Assembly (NCBI GenBank): GCA_008711295.1
Contig: VUYV01000191.1
Location: 802,298 to 866,297, forward strand
Length of the DNA stretch: 64,000 nt
Direction: 5' to 3'
Source of the DNA: Anarhynchus alexandrinus
Taxonomy: Eukaryota; Chordata; Aves; Charadriiformes; Charadriidae
The notes below the pieces were generated by a model that saw only the letters and a program-made list of their open reading frames with translations, was not told the origin of the DNA and did not search any database. A program made the translations under genes and the position numbers. Below, one piece after another: positions 36,031 through 49,700 of this stretch (the first letter of the stretch is position 1; the number at the start of each line of letters is the position of its first letter).

Positions 36031-39000
36031 AAATTTACAGATAAATTGTCCCAATCTCAGGATGACTTGAGATATAAGAAATTATCTTCTTTTTATTTGG
36101 AACTTAGCTTCTGATCATTCATTATTAATAAAATTATGTAAACATTCTAAAAATTATATGTGTGTTCAATAAATCTTTACAGATATTTTAGGAGATGAGA
36201 TGAACTTTATGAGTGTAAAACTTTAGGAGATTAGTTGTAGCTTATACTGGCAAAGGCAGCATAGGAGCCAGGGAGGACAAAGTGGTCTAGCTTGGAGCAC
36301 TGATAAAGGATGATTTTCAATGGTATTTTTACTAAAAAGTTAGTGCATTAAAAGTTTATGGCAAGCAAGATTGCTTAGCGTATCAGGATACTGTATATCC
36401 TTAATGCATTCATGGAGGCTACTTGAAGGGCACTTTCAGTGCATGGACCTGTGTACATAATACGGCTTTTTATTGTTGACAGAGTCTAGAGCCCTCTGAG
36501 TATTTTTACAGTACATTATTTTTTAGAACCAATAAATTACTCATCTGAACTATCCAAGTATAAACATGATGACTTTTTGTCAGGCTTGACTATGATACTA
36601 TTACAATGAATTATGGATTTTAGCGGTTATCTGCGTTTGATGTGGTGCAATAAATCATGATCATTTATGATTGGTTCTGAACTCCATATCGGTTTTTCAT
36701 ATAGTCTGTCCTGCATTTGTAAGGTTCCTCAGAGTTATACCTTTAAAGATGTCAGACAATTTCAAGATAGCCTTAGACCGATTTAAAATTCTTTGAAAAG
36801 CATAGACAAGATAAATAAAAAGAAATTTAAACGTATTTTCAGACCTCCTTTCTATTCCATACACAATTATAAAATCTCCACAAATAAATACTGAACTCAA
36901 AATTGCTGCATTTTTGTTAAAGGACAGGAGACACTGAGATTAAAAAAAAAAAAAAATGGCCTATATGCTCCAATTACACAGAATAAATTGGAAGCTATTG
37001 GCAGATGATTCATCTAACAGCAGCCTCCAGATTTCAAAAAAATCAAAAAGACAAGACATCTTTAGGCCATATGCGAATGTAGTTATACTCCATATCACAA
37101 ACATACCCCAGAGGAAAAAAAAAGGAATCTTCTCTTAATCTCACCTTCTTTACGTCCAGTCTGTCATCTTTTCCTATATCCTCTGTATTACCCAGAAATG
37201 GCATCACTGGATTAGGAGTTGAGCCAGTCCCCCAGTGGAACTAAGATTTTACCCTAATTCTCTTTTATCCTGATTAATTATTCTCCTGTTCTATTATCTA
37301 CCTCTGAATTTCTACTTTTTTTCTCCTGACCTTTTATGTTAATTCTGTTTGGCAAGATGTATCTTTTTTTGCTTGTGTTTCTTCTTCTTCATTTGTCTAT
37401 CTTCTGCTGTATTACACTGTGTTTTGTTATTTATTACTGCTGGGACTAGGCCCTTCCTTCTCCATAACACTGAAGTTAGATTTAAGGGATTCATCTGGTC
37501 GCTACATTTGATGAAAGAAGATTTTTTAAAAAAAATATTATTCTAACAGTTAAGTATTCATAATATAAACTGTTCAGTAACTTTTTTTTTTTTTTAAGAA
37601 CTAAAATTAAGAAACTCTTTTTTTTTCCCCCCTGGATTGAGCAAATTCTTGCATGTTTTTGAAGCTATGTAGGGCACGTAGGACACAGAAGGAGTGACTT
37701 CTTTCCCTTAGGGAAGCACTTGTGCAGACACAAAAGAAAGACGTTGTCTCCCTGTCTGTCATCTTAGAATTTGCAAGAAAGCCCACCAGTAGTACGCATC
37801 TCACATGTTTTGATGCCCTTCTTTTCAGAGAGTACTGGGTGACCCAGTCACCACGACAGTCTTGGTGCACGCATCTGTGTTCAACGTCACTGAATGCATT
37901 GTATGAGAATGAATTTGATTAGAAGCTTCTCAGACACAGCTTATCCCTGCTTTACTTCTACTGTACACTAGCACAAGCTATCCATGGAAACGTGCTACCT
38001 ACAAGTGCTGCAAAGCGGAATTCTTTAAGGAAGGGAAAAGATGGGCGTTTTCTCGGTTTCCTTCATTCCTAACGCAGTGAACAAGCCTCTTTCCCATTTC
38101 CTTAATATGATTGCCCTAATAATCAGAGATAGGTTTTACGCTCCAGAGAACGTGTAGGTTGTAGATATGCATGGATCCTACATCAAAGGGAGAGGAGGGA
38201 AAGAAAATTCTCCTAAACCTTTTGAACACACATACAGGGATATTTTGTTAGAAAATTGAATGTTGCTATCCTTTTGAATTTTTAATCACACTGTGATTTA
38301 AAGTAGCATTTCATGTCTTTTGTTTCACAGTAACAGAACTGCAGATCGCAGTTTTCACCTCTCTTTAGTCCTCCTATCCTTCAGTCATTCACTAACCCTT
38401 ATGAAAGAAGGGTTTAGTTTATTAAGGAATCTTGGGAGAGATCCTCTTTAAACAAGGAATTACATTGACATTCACCCAAAGGATTCAACTAGGTCAGAAG
38501 TAGATGTTAAGCAGCAAATGCTTATTCTCCTTGGTTACACATTAACCCTTATTTGTTCATGTTTCATCATTACCATAGGAATGCTCCTCTATGTTGTCTC
38601 TTACCTTAACATTCCATACCTTTGTGAGCCAGTAACACTGCTTGACCACTGTCCCCCCCAAAACCAAGCAAAGGACCACTCTTACAAGCAAGGAGAGGAA
38701 TAGCACTGGTACTAATGTGTACCACTCTCAGCTGGGAGTCAGAGACAGCGCAAGGAGAATAAGCATTTGCAGAGCTCACACACATTTCGGCTGCAATGTA
38801 GCAACTTAAACCACTATTTTCTACCTGGAGCCTATTTCCTGGCAGGATCAAGCATAGGAAAAAAAGTATTAGCACAGTTAAGCACATTCTTTGTTCTAAC
38901 TCATTCTACTACTGAATACTTAGCACAAAACCGCCAAGAAAACAAAACATACCGAAAGAAAAACACACCTAAGCAGACCCCAGTCTCAGCAGAAAGCCAG

Positions 39001-42000
39001 TCAATATGACTGTTGCCTCCAACCTGCAACCGCTGCCTGGCTACTCTGTTTGTTAAGCTAAGCCCTCCGGCTACAGGGAATAATCTCTGCTGAGAGATAG
39101 CTGAGGCTGTGAGCTTCTGCATCCTAGGGAGCCCGGTGGTTGCTCCTTCCCAGCTGGAACACAAGCCTTGCCAGAGACCCAGCTGCTGCACGTCAGACAT
39201 AGGCTAAGAAGCCAAGTCAAACACTCCCTGGGAGTGGATGAGTCTACTGTAATTATTGGCAAGCTAGTCAACCTCTCACCTGTGTAGGCTTGCAGGCCGT
39301 CAGTGGTTCAACACCCCTAAGTTCAAGCCTGAGGAATGTAATGTTTCTTGTAAAGTGATAAGAGCCCAGACCGTTATTGAGCAGTTTGGTTGTGGTTTGG
39401 ATTATTCTACAATATTTTCTCATACAGAGTCCGCAAAATCTTATTTTACTAGCTTGAGTGGGACAAAGCAGGACCATTCTTTAGTTGATAGCCCTTCACA
39501 GTATTTCCTTAATATGACTTAACCCTGTCGCTATTTATTTTAAGTCTCCGGGATTTAACTCTGCATTGTCAGGCAGATATAACAAGTAGATGATTAGAAA
39601 TGTATATGGTATTTATAAAGCATAATAAGCACTTTTTTATTCTCTTCATGATGCCATCAGACTTATTGCAATTTCTTGTACTGAACTGGTGGGTTTGCAA
39701 CAAACTAACTTCACAAAAATCTGAAGCTAGAAAGGTACTTGGACTCTGAGTTTAATTTTAAAAATCCTGTAAAACAGTTTACAGTGCCCCTGTTTCTTCA
39801 TCCGTATACAATAAACACTGCAACAATTTCCCCAAAGTAGCACTCAAACATGTGACTTGCTTTGGCTCATGATTTTATTAGATTAAATATTTAAAGCTGA
39901 CAATAAGCTACTGTCAATAATTCCTTAGAAAGCTGAGATTTTGTATTATGGTTTGTATTACCAGAACCTCTGATTCCCAACCTGAGCCTTCCTGATGTGT
40001 ATTGCCAAATACACAGCATCTGTACCTCTAATGGCCTCCAACAAACATTACCATCAAAAACTGCTTGCAGCTCACATCTGAGATCCAGTGTGGGTTAAGA
40101 AAAGAGCTGAAAGAGATTTTTTAGCATTCTGTTGGCACTTGCAAAATATAACACATCTAAATCATGATATTCCCTTTGGAAGAAAACATGTAGATTATTT
40201 CACAGTTTTCAGCGGCTATAGCAATACCTCAAATTAGAGTTTAGAACTAGAAGATCTCATGGCCATGGGCATCCTCACTTCACACAGTGCTAAAAGATGT
40301 TTACTACCTCCTATATAAATACACATAATGAGATTTGTATAATACGTAACTTTTGTATGCTGCTCTGAATTTTCTTGTTCTTGTTTGCTAGCAGGTAGCC
40401 TAAGGAATGCAAGTGTGCCAAACCCACTTCATCTCCAGCTGCTGGATGCTTTTACCAGCTTTTCTTTTTTTCTATCTGACTGGAAATTAAAATAAAAATA
40501 AAAATAAACATCTTAATCCCATATGAGGGCACAGAACACATCATGATGATTGTGTAGTTATGGCACACATGGAAACAAAGGAAATAACCCATGACTAAAT
40601 GAATTACTGGGTCAACATATCTTAAGGCCAGTAGGGGCCCTCTATGGCACTACAGACTCACATTAAGAGCCTGGGCCAAGATTTTAGCTCCTTTATGTGC
40701 CTGCAAAACTAATGCATGTGGGAAAGGTTGTTTTTCCTCCCCTTAAAATAGAGCTGCTCTTGCTTTTGGAAAAACATCAAAACCTGAAAGCACACCTAAG
40801 CAGAGAAACATAGACATAAGCCAGAACAGCAGCAGCCTTGCCTTCTAAGGATCTATTAGATGTCAATTTAAGTCTGTAACGTATGGCCAGTTCTTCAATG
40901 GGCCCTGCTGATTTCAGAGATGTGTATACATTCCCAGCGGTGCCTGACGTGGAAGCTTAATTTTTTCAAACTGCTGCCTGAAGATAAGCTCATTTTGCGT
41001 GTGGTAAAAAGATTATATTGAACACACCCTGGAAATCACAAGGTGAATAATATGCGATGTGATATAGATAATAAAATCTACTATTTTGCGTTGCTTTTAT
41101 ATATATATAAAAGGCAAGAGTGATAGCATTTATATAGATATTACATATGCATATGCCTATGTATGAAAGGTTAATAACTGAACAAGCTCTAAACAATATT
41201 CCAGAACTGTAGATATAATAAACAACATTTATTAAAACTCTATAACTGTTTCAAAAGAAGTTTGAAAACTCAAAGACATTGCAGAATGCATTAATCTCTG
41301 TTGTCAAAGTAATCATAGCCATGAGTTTGCTGGCAAAGTCTTTCCAACTCACTAGTCAACACCTGCCACTATACAGACCAACAGCTTCTTGATGCTAAAT
41401 TCAGCAGTGCTAAAGCGAAGAAGAGATAAACTATACTCTTTTCAAATCGTCCGTGCTCGGAGGTTCTTGCTCAGAGTGTACTCATCACCTCTCCTAGCAG
41501 CTTCCATGAAATTAATTCAAATACAGTGAGTAAAGACCAGGCAAAAATTTCAGAATATTTAACATCTCTCAGTACTGAATGGCAATGATACATTATGAAC
41601 AAGAGGACATGCTCCTTGTTCATGAGTCCGTCAGGGACCCATGAAACAGAAAATGTTCTGCAAATGAGCAGAGAACAACAACGGGTGCAAGCAGAGGAAG
41701 CAATATGAAAGAAGTACTGCATTAGAAAGTCTGGGACAGGTTGCAGCTTGCCAGCAGCACAGCAAGTGAAGTTACAGTAATTCTGCTTATTTTCTGTTAC
41801 CAGTACCATGTTCTGTCAGAACAGGATTCCACCTCCAAGCTATTCTTCATAAACAGAAAACATTTCAAGACTTTTAGTGTTACAGTTATACCAATGAGGG
41901 CCCAAACCCTAGAGATACTGGAAACACTGAATTCTCAGGGGTCAAGTTATGTGCCTACCTGGGAATTTAGTACCTTCAACACTTTGCGTCCAAGTTCATA

Positions 42001-42390
42001 CAGGCAAAAAACCAGTAATGGCTTCCACATTCATGGCCATCTTCCTTCAGGAAATACCTTTTTTAAAAAACCTCAAAGAATAAGTAGGCAAATAAGATAC
42101 TACATGATCTGTTAGTCATTTACTGTGCTTTTTTTTTAACTTGTCTTTTACTCTCGCACCGGGAATCCACTATGTGCTACTAACCATACATTTTAGCTGA
42201 CAGCTGTTGTATTTAGTAAAACTTGCTTGTGATTCATTATTCATGTTCTCAAACACCCTCAGAGATAAATTCCAATGAAGCTCAAAGATTCATCTGAATG
42301 GCTGCTGAAATGACATATATAGGAGTGCGTTGAACACGTCTAGATAAATCTGATGCTATGTTAGTATAATGCTGTTACAAAACTTGTAAG
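36031..42390. other. AT-rich unique DNA, no gene recognised
   Basis: No coding exon, RNA gene or repeat was recognised. The largest open frames are 124 codons forward (41741-42115) and 112 codons reverse (41471-41809). They overlap each other in antisense, have no recognisable domain and are judged chance frames. A T-run/A-run area lies at 37515-37632. Confidence 0.6.
41094..41113. repeat. 20-bp perfect AT palindrome
   Basis: The run from CTTTTATATA to TATATAAAAG is its own reverse complement over 20 bases. Its core is a short (TA)n microsatellite; such a palindrome can extrude as a cruciform or hairpin. It is most likely a by-product of TA-repeat expansion. Confidence 0.8.
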
Positions 42391-42410
42391 ATCATAGAAT
42401 CATAGAATGG
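42391..42410 (-). mobile_element. Crumb of CR1 tail (about 20 bp), reverse orientation
   Basis: The 20 bases ATCATAGAATCATAGAATGG equal the antisense of the CR1 terminus (CCATTCTATGATTCTATGAT): two octamers plus the first bases of the UTR. It reads like the start of the reverse-oriented CR1 copies at 35474 and 60216 but stops right there. It could be an extremely 5'-truncated insertion, a deletion leftover or a coincidence. Confidence 0.45.
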
Positions 42411-42450
42411 TATAAAGATATTCTATTATGGTATAAAGATATTCTATTAC
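42409..42450. repeat. 21-bp tandem duplication
   Basis: Two adjacent 21-base copies (42409-42429 and 42430-42450), each starting GGTATAAAGATATTCTATTA, differ only at the last base. The first copy overlaps the final GG of the CR1-tail crumb, so the duplication directly abuts the insertion point. Confidence 0.9.
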
Positions 42451-44392
42451 TAGTAAGATGCACGTTATGCAAGACTGTCATCAAACATAATTATCTTCAG
42501 AGGAAAAGGTAAAGGCTGAAGTATGACAGAGTAAACAGATTTGCTGGAAAATCTGACTAAAAACCTATTGCCCATGGAGGACTGGCAAGATGTTCTAGAG
42601 TCCGAAGCCATAAGAAGCTGCCTTATCAATCAGAATTAGTAAGTGATGGGGAAGGAAGCAACTCATATGAAACAAAACAAGCTGTTTATATTCAGTGTTT
42701 ACAGTGTGAAGTGGTGTGAAAAAGTTAATGCAATTTGCTTGCTTGCTTTGTGTTTTTCAAGGCTTCTCTGTCTTTCTATGAAATGTTTGTCTCTAGCCAG
42801 TAACTTCTATGGGTAGGATCTTTAAGACTATCATGTATGTACAGAGTCGTATCTCATGTTTCTGTCAATGGAAGCCTGTAGAGAAGTATAATTCTGTTCA
42901 TCATGCTTAAAAGCTATGCATTTATAATCTCTTTAAAGGACTGCAGAAAAATTTTAACATTCATAGGCCTCAGGTTTACAATACGTTCAATAATTTCTCC
43001 AATGCTAAAGATAATCTCTGCGTGTGCTCTTCCAAACATGCATGTCCGACTTTGCTTACACATATAAAGGCTTTATTTTCTGTCACCATAAATATGGATA
43101 AGCATATGACTCAGTTCAGTCTTCGAACAAATGTTCTCATTATGACTTCCTGCATCTGTGGATGAATCATGGCCCTCACTCTTCCTTTGCGTTGGACAAT
43201 GAGGACTGGAATAGCTTTTAGTGTGGTTAATGGTCTAAGAATATGGAAAGAAGATCGAACTTCTGCAGAATCGTGGATTTGAAATTTGCTGAATCGTCAC
43301 CCTGAACACGGCAAGGGAACACGAGCAACGAATACGATGGCAGCCTGAGGGCTGCAGCATAAGAAATCACAGTGTGCATTTTATGCAGATCTATTCCTGT
43401 ATTTATGTAGGTTTAATGTTGTCACAAGATACTTACATATCAACAAAATAATAATGATAAATTATGTAATATTTCTCTTTTTAATGTTATTGGCATGATA
43501 GAACCATAAGACTCAAGAAAACAGATTCTTCTTTACATATAAATTCTATATGTTTCAGTAACCTCATACTTGAAATTCCTTATATTTTAGAGATTACTTT
43601 CAAAGTACTCTACTTTGAAACTTATGGGCAGATTGGGTTTGGGGTCCATTTCAGTGGACTCAGTCTCCTTCTTGTGATTTTTTATCTGCTATAACAGAAC
43701 TATTTTTAGCACTTTATGGACCCATACTTTATCCAGCAGTTACCCAACTGATAACTGCATGAGGAGTATTTGTACATGTAATTATACGTGCCTGTCTACA
43801 ATTGTATTTCTGTTTTGAGCACAAGTCAGCAGAACAATTTTTAAAAAAATAAATAAATGTTTCTAAATACTTCATGGAGAATTGTGTTCTTTTCCTATTG
43901 GAAATCTATTCTGTGTAATTTCTTTAGTGCTGTTCACTCCCTGCTTCCTCTTTGATATCTCCATGCCCTCTGCCTGTGGCACAAGAAAGGTATTTTCGTT
44001 TAGTTTAAAATGTATCTGTTGGCTGATAATCTCAATTCCCAGAAATATAGCTTAAAGAAGCACTGTTGGGTGAATACTTGTATCAAGTCAAGACCAGTTC
44101 CACACTGCTCCAGATCCCACCTTTCAGAGCCAAAAAAGAAAAATAAAAAAATCTATGGTTCATGTGGATTCATGAATAAACCACCTTTGAATTACTTTGG
44201 AAATCATTCTGTTTAAAATCAATTGAAAGCTTAGCGTACAGAGCAACGCTGCTAAACCCAGCTCTCCAAGATCGATATATCACCATTAATCAGCACGAGA
44301 TCATATGGTCCAGAGGATGGAACATGCTTCAAGTGGCGCAAGGTCTGCTAAGTAACGATGAGATTGTAGGTGGCTAATAGTAACTAGGCATC

Positions 44393-44661
44393 TTGGGACT
44401 ATCCCTCCCTTTAATATTGATAAAAGGGGAAAGGTGCAACAGAGTCATTCATCTGCACCACCTGTGGGCTCTTGCAATAACCTGTTCCATTACCGGAAAG
44501 GGGTTTTTTCACCAATCATCTCTAATGCTACTAGCAACAACAATTCATTACGTATCTCCAGACAAATTAATTATGAACATACCTTAATTGCACTAGTCAT
44601 AATAAAATCAATTGATAATCATAGAGTAGTCATAATTACTTCTAAAGAAGTTTCATTTTAA
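44393..44661. promoter_or_regulatory. Candidate enhancer-like motif cluster
   Basis: Within 270 bases there is an E-box CACCTG (44459-44464), an ETS-type ACCGGAAA (44492-44499), a CCAATCA, and ATTAATTAT (44566-44574). There is also TTAATTG near 44584 and a perfect 10-bp palindrome ATCAATTGAT (44607-44616), followed by CATAATTAC. Such a mix of homeodomain-type TAAT words with E-box and ETS sites is typical of developmental enhancers, but in AT-rich DNA TAAT words are frequent by chance. Conservation cannot be tested here. Confidence 0.2.
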
Positions 44662-45035
44662 TTCAAAATTCATTAAGCTGACATAGATGGGCACCTTGTG
44701 TAAAGTACTTTTGCTTAATAATGAAAACAAATCCTTTGATTTTGAGCAAGATATTGTCCCTTTTGCCAACAGTTTATTTCAGAAATTACTGGTTTTCTTG
44801 TACTGAACATGTTTTTATTCAACAAGAAGTTGTCAGTAAAAGTGTAGACACTTAGAACCTCGGAACATTTACAGAAAAAACACTTGTAATTTTGCCAGAA
44901 AAAAATATGTATTTGAGACAGAACAATGGAAAAAAGAAAAATTCTAGATGCTTTTTGGTGACACTTTATGTTTAAACAGTATCCCTAACCTAAGGACATT
45001 CATTAAAGGCACATAATTAAAAATATTTTTGATAG

Positions 45036-45085
45036 TACATTACGTTATTTTACATTACATTACGTTACATTATGTTACGTTACAT
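45036..45085 (+). repeat. Pentanucleotide microsatellite, 10 units of TACRT
   Basis: Exactly ten 5-base units without any indel: TACAT, TACGT, TATTT, then TACAT, TACAT, TACGT, TACAT, TATGT, TACGT, TACAT. Variation is almost only A/G at the fourth base plus two C/T changes at the third (one in the TATTT unit), which fits CpG decay between TACGT and TACAT/TATGT. It should be polymorphic in length. Confidence 0.93.
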
Positions 45086-46280
45086 GCTTACCGTGCCCTG
45101 TAGGGTAGGATTTCTTTTTTTTTGTCTAATCTTGAGCCAAAAGCATAATCTTTAAACTAAGGAAACCATCAATAGACACATCTGGTTTTGCTGGTCTAGG
45201 TATATTCATTGACAGAAGTGTCTGCTCATGTAAGGAGCTGTAGAAGTGAAAAAAGTATTGTAAAGAGAGCTACTAGCCAAATGAATAATTTAGCAATCAA
45301 AATATCTAAACAAGTTGAAGTGTAATTCTGACACAATGAACACATCTCATAATCTCTGGAACTGGATAGGCAAATGTATAGATTGCATCTGTTTAGAAAT
45401 TAAGTTGCCTGAAAAACTTCTGGAAGCTCTCTAATGAGTGGTAGAGTGTTGTATTCTTTTTGGTTTGATTCAAGCAAGTAGAAGAAGCTATCTGTAAGTA
45501 TTTATGGAGAATATTATTACTATTTGCTCTGGAGACAGACTGAAAGTACAAGAATCAATTCTGTATTGATGGATTCGGATGCTGTCTAGTAACTACCCTT
45601 TCTTTCAATGGCAATGTAATTGTCTGCTTCTGTTGACAATAGTATTTCTTTTAATCTTATCATGAAATTCAGTCTAAGCATAAGATTAGAAACCTGGTTG
45701 CATCTGTTTGTATTGCACAGGTGAAATTTAGGAAATTATAATGTCTTACATAAATGCACAGATGGAAAAGTTCAAGCTTAGGCAGAAGCCTTCAGAGGTA
45801 GCAGATTTTGGGCAGGGAAATGCCTTTTCCTGTTTCTGACAAGTTCTGGAGGTAAAAAAATCTTCTAAAAGTCAGGCTGAAAAGACAAAGAAATGCTTCA
45901 CTAAGAATAGTAAAATTAAAAAGACAGTTTCAAAAAGGGATCAAAATTGACCCTGGCCCATAAAATACTGTTTTAATTCATTTGAATCTCAATATAAAAA
46001 TTCTGGACAGTTACCACAAAATAGACAATAAACTGTAACACTTAAAACATTAACTTACTTCTAGGTTGTTTTCTTAGAAAATACATTGGATTTACTTTGA
46101 ACTTATACTTAAGTCACTAATAATAGAGTTAAAATGTAATGGTAACTGAGAAATGAGACTGGACTGAAGATTGAAAAGTTCCAGCGCAGTTAGTGATTTA
46201 TCATTTCTCTTTTCCAGATTGGTAATGATCTCTCTTTTTTTGAAAACACTGTTGCCTAAGTGAGACCCTTTGTTCACAGA

Positions 46281-46763
46281 AGGGATGTCTGGATGTCATC
46301 TTGGTCAACCCCCCTGCTCAAGCAGGGCCACCTAGAGACAGTTCCCCAGGACCAAATGTAGATGTTTTTGTAATATCTCCAAGGATGGAGACTCCACAAG
46401 CTCTCAGGGTAACCTGGTGCCACCGCTCGCTCTCCCTCACAGGAAAAAAGTGCTTCCTGGTGTTCAGGCAGACCCTCCTGTGTTTCATTTTGTGCCCATT
46501 GCCTTTGACCCTGTCACTGGGAACTGCTGAAAAGAGCCTGGCTCCACCTTTTTTACACCCTCCCTTCAGGTATTTTGTACACATTGATGACATCCCCCCG
46601 GAGCCTTCTCCTCTCCAGGCTGAACGGTCCAAGCTGTCTCAGCCTTTCCTCATAGAAGAGATGCTCCATCTTAGTCATCTTAATCATCTTAATGGCCCTT
46701 CACTGTATTCTCTCCGGTATGTCTCTTGTACCAGAGACCCCAGAATTGGACACAGTAGTCCAT
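46281..46763 (-). mobile_element. CR1 LINE fragment, reverse orientation, older subfamily
   Basis: The antisense CR1 3' part runs from 'tcttggtcaacccccctgct' through 'tatctccaaggatggagact' and 'cacaggaaaaaagtgcttcc'. It continues through 'tgtttcattttgtgcccatt', 'gacatccccccggagccttc' and 'ctcctctccaggctgaacgg' to 'agaattggacacagtagtcc'. The wording differs from the copies at 35.5, 50.0 and 60.2 kb, so it belongs to another CR1 subfamily. The octamer tail and first UTR bases are missing on the left. On the reverse strand a 104-codon frame (46632-46318) covers the ORF2 C-terminus but is not intact. A 163-codon forward frame over the same bases is its antisense. Confidence 0.88.
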
Positions 46764-49700
46764 GTGTTCAGTTAATAATAGTAGTTTCATGAGATTTGTC
46801 TACTTTCACAGGCATAAATGCTCCAAAAAATTATCTGATCATTGAGAAGATTCAGGCTTTCTACCATCAGTAGCTTATCCAACAGCTGCAGATTTGTACT
46901 ATTCCAGCTTTTTCTGTTCAGAAATAGAATGGAAATGAAGCAGTGGAGCAGTAGAGCTGAAGCATCAGTTTTGGGCATGGGTGCCAGAGGTGCAATACCA
47001 GAGTTGGCACATCAGTGGTCTCATCACCTGCCTGACCAGCAAAGTAGATGCTACGTTGCCCTGTGCTGCTGAGGCAAGCTGACTGCACAACTGGATCTGA
47101 AAACGTGTTAATGTCCTAAAGGTCCCAAAGACCCTTTCGTAGCCTATTACATCAACCTGAAAATTTTGGAAGTATATTGATGGAGGCGGTCCTTTAAATT
47201 GGAAAGGTTTAAATATATTTGGTTCGGTATGGCAAGGAAGCAAGAAGGTTTTCTTCCATATTATTTAGAAAAGATGGAAAAAAATTTAGAAGCGGTGAAA
47301 TTATGACAGGAATTGGGATCATCAAATCCAGCTCCTGCTCCTGCTTGCAACGATGCAAAACAATTATTTCAGAAACTTAACTCTTTCTAAGATTAAACCT
47401 CATAAGTTTCTTCCCCCCTAGAAGATAATTATAGAATGATTTTCAAATTATTGTCATTAGTTTAACTATTGCTTCATAGAAAGAAACTCCTTACAGATTT
47501 TCCCAGAGTTCCTTCACTTAAAGAGTTGTCTCATCCCCAATGGCTTATAAAAGATGTTCTTGTTCACTCCTACCCTTTACTCTGTGAACCTAGTTGCATT
47601 CTGTTAGACCCTTCATATAAGATATATTTTCTATGCCTTTTATCATCCTAGCAGCATCTATTGCAATTTGAACTCATCTTTCCTGAACATCAGTGATCAC
47701 AATTTGCACTTGATACTGTAATTATCAGAAACAGACAGGCCCGAAACTGGAATGTTTGGATAAGAAATTCTGAATTAAGCTTTTAATATAGATATAAGAA
47801 TAGATGAATTATTTTGAAAAAATCTGAGGCACAAGCTTTACAGACGGTAGATTGCGTTGTTAGTTGTTCTCTCTTCGGCTATAGACAGCGTATGGAAAAC
47901 CTGTGACTAACACCTAAGTAATTAGTGAGAGACAAGTTAGATGGCAGAATGGTATCAAAGGAAGATCATGGCTGTAATAAAATCACCTTCCATAGGTTTA
48001 ATAGTGCATAAATGTATCACATGATCATAGAAATAGTGAGGGCATCAGCACAGGATGGCACAAAATCTGTCAATAGCTCTAACGAGCTCAGCACAGGTGC
48101 TGTTAAGTTGCATATTGTTAAAGTAAAAAAAGGATAGTTAAAACTATTTAACTTTTTGACATTCAAGCTGTTAAAGATGATTAAATGTAATGTAGCAGTA
48201 GCTATAGGGCATGTAAAGATCATAAAAAGATGAGAGAGACATGGCGTGATAACCCAACAGTGCATCAGCAGTAATGGCAGAACAGTAATAGTCTACATAT
48301 TCTTCATACAGCTCCCTTGCTGCTCAAAATCCTCTCTGACACGGACTAGATTAATGAAACTGAGAAGAACTTTATAAAGGTAGCACTTTGCTGCTAAAAA
48401 CTGTTAACTATCTAATCTTTCTGTGACACAAATGCTACCTTTTTACACTGTAAATTCTTTCCTAGAAGAATTCTTCATTTTCTGCGTACCTAGAGACCTT
48501 GATTGTTATAAATGACTTGTGCTGTGTACCTGGTAATTTTGTTTAATCCTAGCTACTTATTCAACTGTCAGTTGACACAGAAAAAGCTCCACACAAACCA
48601 CCGCAAAAGAAAACCAAAAGAAAACCATGCAAAGGAGAAGACACACGGGGCTGGATTCTGACAGCTTCTTCCCTTCCAACTAGAAAGTTGCAACCAGTTT
48701 CTGTGAACTGGTTTGAATTTTCTGAACGTCTGTTTCTTCCTTAGAATTTATATTTAAATGAAAACCATATGTTCCTGTTGGATTGCTTGAAAACAGTCAC
48801 CCCAACTTTTTTTCAAAAGCTATAATGTTAGAAAATAATTTGTTCACAAAAGTTTAGTGGATGGCATACATGAATTTTATGGATTTCTCCAAAATTAAAC
48901 AAATCTTCTTTAAACATTATTAATTCTACTATGTCATTGTGGCAAACAAGAAATATTTCATAAATCTGTTAAAAGTCGTGTAATACTTCCTCAAAATCTA
49001 TATAGGTTCACGGACTCTGACATGAGTAGTTCTTTTGACAACAGTGGAATTACTACTATAAAGGCGTTCAAGAATCCAAGTTTTGCAGTACCGGCCATAA
49101 ATTCTTGTAATACTAAATCTCACTAAATACAGAAGGCATTTAAGGGATTGACCTTAGGAATAAAAATAGAGAACCAGAATTGTCTTCCACAAAGAACTGA
49201 ATGTCAGCATTTTGCTTTCACTTAATTCTCTTCTAGAGTCAGCATCTTTTCTACCATTTTTTTTTATGGAGATGATATCTGTTACAAGCTTCTTCATTTC
49301 ATGTGCTCTGTCCAACCTTCTCTACTCCAGTATTCGACTTTCCTATGAAAGCCCTGTTTACATACATATTTTCTTAGGGAAGCAAGTCTGTTGGTTCCTT
49401 GTTAGGACTCAGTTGTATCGTAAATCACTGCTGACTTCAGCAAGAGATAGAGGAAGTATTGTGATTCAGAGGTGCACTGTTGAAGCCCTGAACGGACTGC
49501 AGTCTTCCACTAATTTGTCTGTGAGTCCTTGCCACACCTTCTTTACCCCTCAATATCATTTTATTTTCAGCACCTAATAGTACTATCTATGAAAGTGCTT
49601 TACTTTGTCAAAGAAAGTGTAAGCACTACATTACATGAGTGCTACTGAAGCAGGAGAGACTGTCTTGGAGTTTCTGAGTTATCACTCTCTCCAGCTTAGC

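Larger units (their letters stand above)
42451..46280. other. Unique DNA with a pentamer repeat and a possible enhancer, no gene recognised
   Basis: No coding exon was recognised; the longest open frame from this region is 75 codons. The pentamer array (45036-45085) and the motif-rich segment (44393-44661) are listed on their own. The rest shows nothing notable. Confidence 0.55.

Noticed and set aside
39305..39317. GGTTCAACACCCC, resembling a tRNA T-loop / B box
   Set aside because: No A box, acceptor stem or cloverleaf could be built around it.
41471..42115. Overlapping frames of 112 (reverse) and 124 (forward) codons
   Set aside because: They overlap in antisense, have no recognisable motif, and lengths fit chance in a 64-kb window.
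46301..46792. 163-codon forward open frame, the longest forward frame in the window
   Set aside because: It is the antisense strand of a reverse-oriented CR1 copy; the conserved reading lies on the other strand.
49212..49577. 121-codon forward frame
   Set aside because: No domain, ordinary composition for random DNA, no splice context or promoter identified.
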